Source: an uncultured Porphyromonas sp. (GTDB lineage Bacteria > Bacteroidota > Bacteroidia > Bacteroidales > Porphyromonadaceae). From it: a stretch of 36,596 nucleotides of DNA. Shown here piece by piece: positions 33,145 through 36,596 of this stretch. The stretch spans positions 1 to 36,596 of the forward strand of contig UQDF01000018.1 of assembly GCA_900539765.1 (NCBI GenBank), written 5' to 3'. Every line of letters starts with the position of its first letter. Position 1 is the first letter of the stretch. A program made the translations under genes and the position numbers. Below the pieces are notes generated by a model. That model was not told where the DNA came from, did no database searches, and saw only the letters and a program-made list of their open reading frames with translations.

Positions 33145-34527
33145 TTACTCCTTATTCTTTACTATCTGAGCCATAAAGTCAGCCTCACAAACCAACTGAC
33201 TACCCACGAAGGTCAGTCCTCTGACACTAGCCAAGCCACGACGCACCTCACTGGTGAGCATCACCTTAAAGAGGAGCGTATCGCCTGGCACCACCTTGTT
33301 TCTAAACTTCACATTGTTGATCGTCAAGAAGTAGGTCGAGTAGCGCTCAGGATCCTCGATACCACTGAGTACGAGTAGCCCAGCCGTCTGCGCCATCGCC
33401 TCGACGATGAGTACGCCTGGCATGACAGGCTCTGTGGGAAAGTGACCGAGGAAGAAAGTCTCGTTGAAGCTCACGTTCTTAACCCCCACGATATGATCCT
33501 TGTCTAGGTGGATCACCTTGTCCACGAGGAGGAAGGGATAGCGGTGCGGGAGGAGACCCTTGATCTGGTTAAGGTCTAGTACGGGCGTCGCATTAGGATC
33601 GTAAACGGGAGGCTGTGTCTCCATACCCTTGATCTCCTTGCGGATCGCCCTTGCCAACTTATTATTAATCTTATGGCCAGGCTTGGTCGCTATGATATGT
33701 CCCTGTACGAAGATGCCTGCGAGGGCTAGATCGCCTAGGATGTCTAGGATCTTGTGGCGTGCAGGCTCGTTGGTTATGCCCTCCTTCGGGTTGATCACAC
33801 CCAGCTGATTCACCTCTGCGATAGGACGATGCAGAGCCTCTGCCAGTGCCTTAGCATCGCTCTCAGCGAGCGACTCATCGTTGATTACCATCGCATTGGC
33901 TAGGTCTCCACCCTTGATCAAGCCCTGGCTAAGGAGAGGTAGTATCTCTCGTACGAAGACGAAGGAGCGTGCCTCAGCTATCTCCTCGCCATAGTGGCTC
34001 AGGTCACGCAGCGAAGCGTATTGGTTGCTCAGCAGTGGGGAGGCAAAGCTCAGATGCGACTCTACGCCAAGCTGATCCGATGGAAGAAGTAGCATAGAAG
34101 CGCCCGTCTCCTCATCTCTTACCTCAATAGGCTTACGCACCACAAAGACCTCACGAGTAGCAGACTGCTCCTTAAGCCCTGCCTCTAGGATCGCCTGTAC
34201 ATAAGGCTGTGCCGATCCGTCTAGTATAGGCGCTTCGTCCCCATCTACCGTGATGAGACAGTTGTCCACACCGAGTGCGTATAGTGCACTGAGGCAATGC
34301 TCGAGCGTAGAGACCTGCACAGCACCACGCTCTATACGAGTAGCACGCTGCGTCGTCGTGACATAGTCCGCATAGGCGGGGATCACGGGGTGACCCTCGA
34401 GGTCAGAGCGACAAATTTGGTAACCACTATGGGGCTCCGCAGGTGAAAGGGTCAAGGTGCGGTTGGCTCCCGTGTGAAGTCCTACCCCCTGGAAGGTGAG
34501 TGTCTTAGCGAGTGTGTGCTGATTCAT
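33145..34527 (-). CDS. Fused LpxC deacetylase and FabZ dehydratase
   Basis: A 460-residue bifunctional protein. Residues 1-305 are LpxC, the zinc deacetylase for the first committed lipid A step, with zinc ligands His77 (STLEHCLSAL), His258 and Asp262 (ARHKILDILGD) and the likely acid His285 (KPGHKINNK). Residues about 315-460 are FabZ, the 3-hydroxyacyl-ACP dehydratase of fatty-acid synthesis, with His328 (LLPHRYPFLLVD) and Glu376 (GHFPTEPVMPGVLIVEAMAQ). The fusion is known in Bacteroidota and joins the two enzymes that compete for or act around 3-hydroxyacyl-ACP. It is third in the order pyrF, lpxD, lpxC-fabZ, lpxA, with gaps of 33 and 17 bases around it. Confidence 0.96.
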   Translation of the reverse strand: MNQHTLAKTLTFQGVGLHTGANRTLTLSPAEPHSGYQICRSDLEGHPVIPAYADYVTTTQRATRIERGAVQVSTLEHCLSALYALGVDNCLITVDGDEAPILDGSAQPYVQAILEAGLKEQSATREVFVVRKPIEVRDEETGASMLLLPSDQLGVESHLSFASPLLSNQYASLRDLSHYGEEIAEARSFVFVREILPLLSQGLIKGGDLANAMVINDESLAESDAKALAEALHRPIAEVNQLGVINPKEGITNEPARHKILDILGDLALAGIFVQGHIIATKPGHKINNKLARAIRKEIKGMETQPPVYDPNATPVLDLNQIKGLLPHRYPFLLVDKVIHLDKDHIVGVKNVSFNETFFLGHFPTEPVMPGVLIVEAMAQTAGLLVLSGIEDPERYSTYFLTINNVKFRNKVVPGDTLLFKVMLTSEVRRGLASVRGLTFVGSQLVCEADFMAQIVKNKE

Positions 34528-34560
34528 AACGTGAGAGTATCTGCTTTTACAAATGTGAGT

Positions 34561-35589
34561 CTATTTAGTTGTCGAGGAGGATTGCTCTTCGAGCTTGTCT
34601 ACCCGGCGCATCAGCTCAGGGAGCTTAGGCAGCGTGGCGAAGGCACGTAGTGCTTTGCCCACAGGCATAGCAGGAGCACCCAGTACGACGCTGTGTGGCT
34701 GGAGGTCGCCTAGTACGCCCGTCTGGCCACCGAGCTGCGAGTGGTCGCCTACAGTGAGGTGACCTGCTATGCCCACCTGACCGCCTAGCTGACACCACTC
34801 CTTGATGTGTGCCGATCCAGCTAGTCCCGCTTGGGCTGCGATGACGGTATGCTCATCGACGGTGCAGTTGTGTCCTATCTGTACGAGGTTGTCGATCTTG
34901 ACCCCCGAAGCTATACGCGTCACACCCATCGTAGCGCGATCGATGCAACTATTAGCCCCTATCTCCACATGGTCGCCTATCTCCACATGTCCTATCTGCG
35001 GGATCTTGTCATAGCCATGATCCGTAGGAGCAAAGCCAAAGCCGTCGGCACCGATCACCGTACCCGCATGGATACGGCAGTGATGCCCGATGATGCTATC
35101 CGAGTAGAGCGTGACCCGTGGATGTAGTGTCGTGTGGTCACCGATCGTGCAATTGGCGCCAATTACGCAGTGTGCAGATATGACGACCTGCTCGCCGAGC
35201 TTAACATCTGCTTCGATACAAGCGTATGGCCCTATGATGCACTCCTTGGGTATCTCTACCGAAGGGTCTATGATAGCTGTCGGATGGACGCCTATCCAGT
35301 GAGGCTCCTGCTGAGAGACGTAGAGTCGCATCAGCTGTGAGAGCGTCTCATAAGGGTTTGCCACACGGATCAAAGTCGTGGAGCAGGGCTGTGTAGGAGC
35401 AAATCGCTCGTCGACGAGAACCGCCGAGGCGTGCGTCGTGTAGAGGTAAGGCTCGTATTTCATATTAGCAAGGAAACTCAAGTCCCCCGCCTTCGCCTGC
35501 TCAATGCCTGCGAAGCCTTGTAACTGAGCCGTACCGTCGCCTTCTATCGTACCACCGATTAGCTTGGCAATGTCTGCAACTGTGTACAT
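34561..35589 (-). CDS. lpxD: UDP-3-O-acylglucosamine N-acyltransferase
   Basis: A 342-residue enzyme for the third lipid A step, adding the N-linked 3-hydroxyacyl chain. An N-terminal uridine-binding domain covers about 1-100 (DIAKLIGGTIEGDG, GDLSFLANMKYEPYL). Left-handed beta-helix hexapeptides follow from about 100 to 310. The catalytic His240 is in LVQIGHNC, matching His239 of E. coli, and IGADGFGFAP is a family signature. A short charged C-terminal helix (LPELMRRVDKLEEQ) follows. It starts 17 bases downstream of pyrF and precedes lpxC-fabZ by 33 bases. Confidence 0.96.
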   Translation of the reverse strand: MYTVADIAKLIGGTIEGDGTAQLQGFAGIEQAKAGDLSFLANMKYEPYLYTTHASAVLVDERFAPTQPCSTTLIRVANPYETLSQLMRLYVSQQEPHWIGVHPTAIIDPSVEIPKECIIGPYACIEADVKLGEQVVISAHCVIGANCTIGDHTTLHPRVTLYSDSIIGHHCRIHAGTVIGADGFGFAPTDHGYDKIPQIGHVEIGDHVEIGANSCIDRATMGVTRIASGVKIDNLVQIGHNCTVDEHTVIAAQAGLAGSAHIKEWCQLGGQVGIAGHLTVGDHSQLGGQTGVLGDLQPHSVVLGAPAMPVGKALRAFATLPKLPELMRRVDKLEEQSSSTTK

Positions 35590-35606
35590 CTACCTTATAT
35601 AATATA

Positions 35607-36440
35607 TTAGTCTATGATACCCTTGTCTATGAGCGTCTGCTCCATCTGTCTAGCCAAGTCAGAGGCAGCCTGCGCTGAGGCTGAGGCAAAGCGCTCATCG
35701 TTGCCAGCATAGATGATGCCTCGTGAACTATTGACGATCAGTCCGCAGTCGCTCGTCATCGCATGCTCTGCGACTGCCTCTAGGCTACCGCCCTGAGCGC
35801 CTACGCCTGGTACGAGAAGGAACGCATTAGGAGCCACCGCCCGCACACGCTCCATCAGATTGCTCTGCGTAGCACCCACGACAAACATGATATGATCCGA
35901 ACCCTCCCAGCTCAGAGCCGTCTTGAGTACCTGCTCGAAGAGACAAGTCTCCTCGCCCGTATGGAGCATCTGAAAGTCCTGTGCCCCCTGATTGCTCGTC
36001 AAGGCAAGTAGGATCACCCACTTGTCGCTATACTCGAGGAAAGGCATCACACTGTCGCTACCCATGTAGGGGGCCACGGTGAGCGCATCGACCTTAAAAT
36101 TCTCATAGAAGGCACGCGCATACATCTTGCTCGTATTGCCTATGTCGCCACGCTTAGCGTCGGCTATAATTAGCTGCTCGGGATACTGCTTACGTATATA
36201 GTCCACTGTATCGCCAAAGACCTGCATGCCGAAGGCTCCCAGCGTTTCATAAAAAGCTAGGTTGAGCTTAAAGGCGATAGCATATTGTGCTGTGGCATCG
36301 ATGATAGCCTTGTTAAAATCCAGAATAGGATTATCCCCCTTCAGCAGATGCGGAGGCAACTTCTGTATGTCTGGATCGAGACCCACGCAGAGATAGCTAC
36401 GCTTGGCTCGTATTTGTGCTATGATTTGCTCGCGATTCAT
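35607..36440 (-). CDS. pyrF: Orotidine 5'-phosphate decarboxylase, type 2
   Basis: A 277-residue TIM-barrel enzyme making UMP in pyrimidine synthesis. The longer, type 2 form is indicated by the length, by the opening YLCVGLDPDIQKLPP, and by the catalytic motif IIADAKRGDIGNT (Asp94, Lys96, Asp99). Late LLVPGVGAQGG and VNSSRGI phosphate-binding loops are also present. It is the first visible gene of the lipid A operon, which is only a positional link as far as the sequence shows. A possible -7 element, TACCTTAG (36494-36487), has one mismatch to TAnnTTTG and no clear -33 partner. Confidence 0.94.
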   Translation of the reverse strand: MNREQIIAQIRAKRSYLCVGLDPDIQKLPPHLLKGDNPILDFNKAIIDATAQYAIAFKLNLAFYETLGAFGMQVFGDTVDYIRKQYPEQLIIADAKRGDIGNTSKMYARAFYENFKVDALTVAPYMGSDSVMPFLEYSDKWVILLALTSNQGAQDFQMLHTGEETCLFEQVLKTALSWEGSDHIMFVVGATQSNLMERVRAVAPNAFLLVPGVGAQGGSLEAVAEHAMTSDCGLIVNSSRGIIYAGNDERFASASAQAASDLARQMEQTLIDKGIID

Positions 36441-36596
36441 GAGGTAATCTTCTGTTTATTTAAAGTGAGTGATCGTATACGGTCTACTAAGGTAGTGAAA
36501 AAACTGGACATCGCTCATCTACCCTCACAGATCTGTAGCTTTCGTACATTCCACCCGCTAATGCAATTTCTCAAGAATGATGTTTTTGATGACTTC

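Noticed and set aside
36561..36596. C-terminal end of another minus-strand gene at the right edge
   Set aside because: The frame reads EVIKNIILEKLH before a TAG, but 12 codons are too few to identify and another frame is also open, so I do not annotate it.
1..36596. tRNA, rRNA, insertion sequence or prophage genes
   Set aside because: No cloverleaf, rRNA segment, transposase, integrase or phage structural protein was recognised on either strand.

Overview
The window looks like chromosome from a Porphyromonas-type member of the Bacteroidota. The evidence is: seven predicted type IX secretion (T9SS) cargo proteins with C-terminal sorting domains; an S46 dipeptidyl-peptidase whose key residues fit the numbering of P. 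gingivalis DPP11; a fused LpxC-FabZ protein; TAnnTTTG promoter elements instead of E. coli-type boxes; and little use of Shine-Dalgarno sequences. The balanced base composition would suit the P. asaccharolytica/uenonis branch, but the species is inferred, not shown.

Layout. 1-391 is non-coding and holds a structured repeat of about 166 bp. 392-7277 (minus) is a three-gene unit of leucine-rich-repeat (LRR) surface proteins, each with a different LRR class and a T9SS-type C-terminus, read from a promoter near 7369. 7565-12630 (plus) is a housekeeping/envelope operon: DUF2027-Smr protein, CYTH protein, DPP11, MIP18-family Fe-S assembly protein and an LpxH-like phosphatase. It meets the minus-strand genes in a terminator-rich convergent gap (12631-12766). 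12766-23410 (minus) holds a lipoprotein preceded by four T9SS cargo genes (InlB-type repeats, Omp28/thioredoxin-like, GLUG beta-helix, Fn3/jelly-roll). A good promoter lies 165 nt ahead of the first gene and a hairpin lies in most gaps.

23411-23977 is non-coding and carries a second copy of the long structured repeat, inverted relative to the first. The rest is core chromosome on the minus strand: cobalamin adenosyltransferase, a small methyltransferase-like remnant, an MliC-like lipoprotein, an FHS-family sugar transporter, PNPase, two DUF4230 proteins, NAD(P)HX repair enzyme Nnr, and the lipid A block lpxA / lpxC-fabZ / lpxD preceded by pyrF.

Themes. The cell invests in surface proteins exported by the T9SS, in uptake of acidic dipeptides (DPP11) and in lipid A synthesis (LpxA, LpxC, LpxD, LpxH). 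In Porphyromonas, T9SS cargo is anchored to A-LPS, so these functions are linked in the envelope, though nothing here shows co-regulation. The least explained item is the CCACGTGG hairpin family: two full-length copies of about 167 bp in opposite orientation near the ends of the surface-protein region, plus shorter single-hairpin copies between genes.
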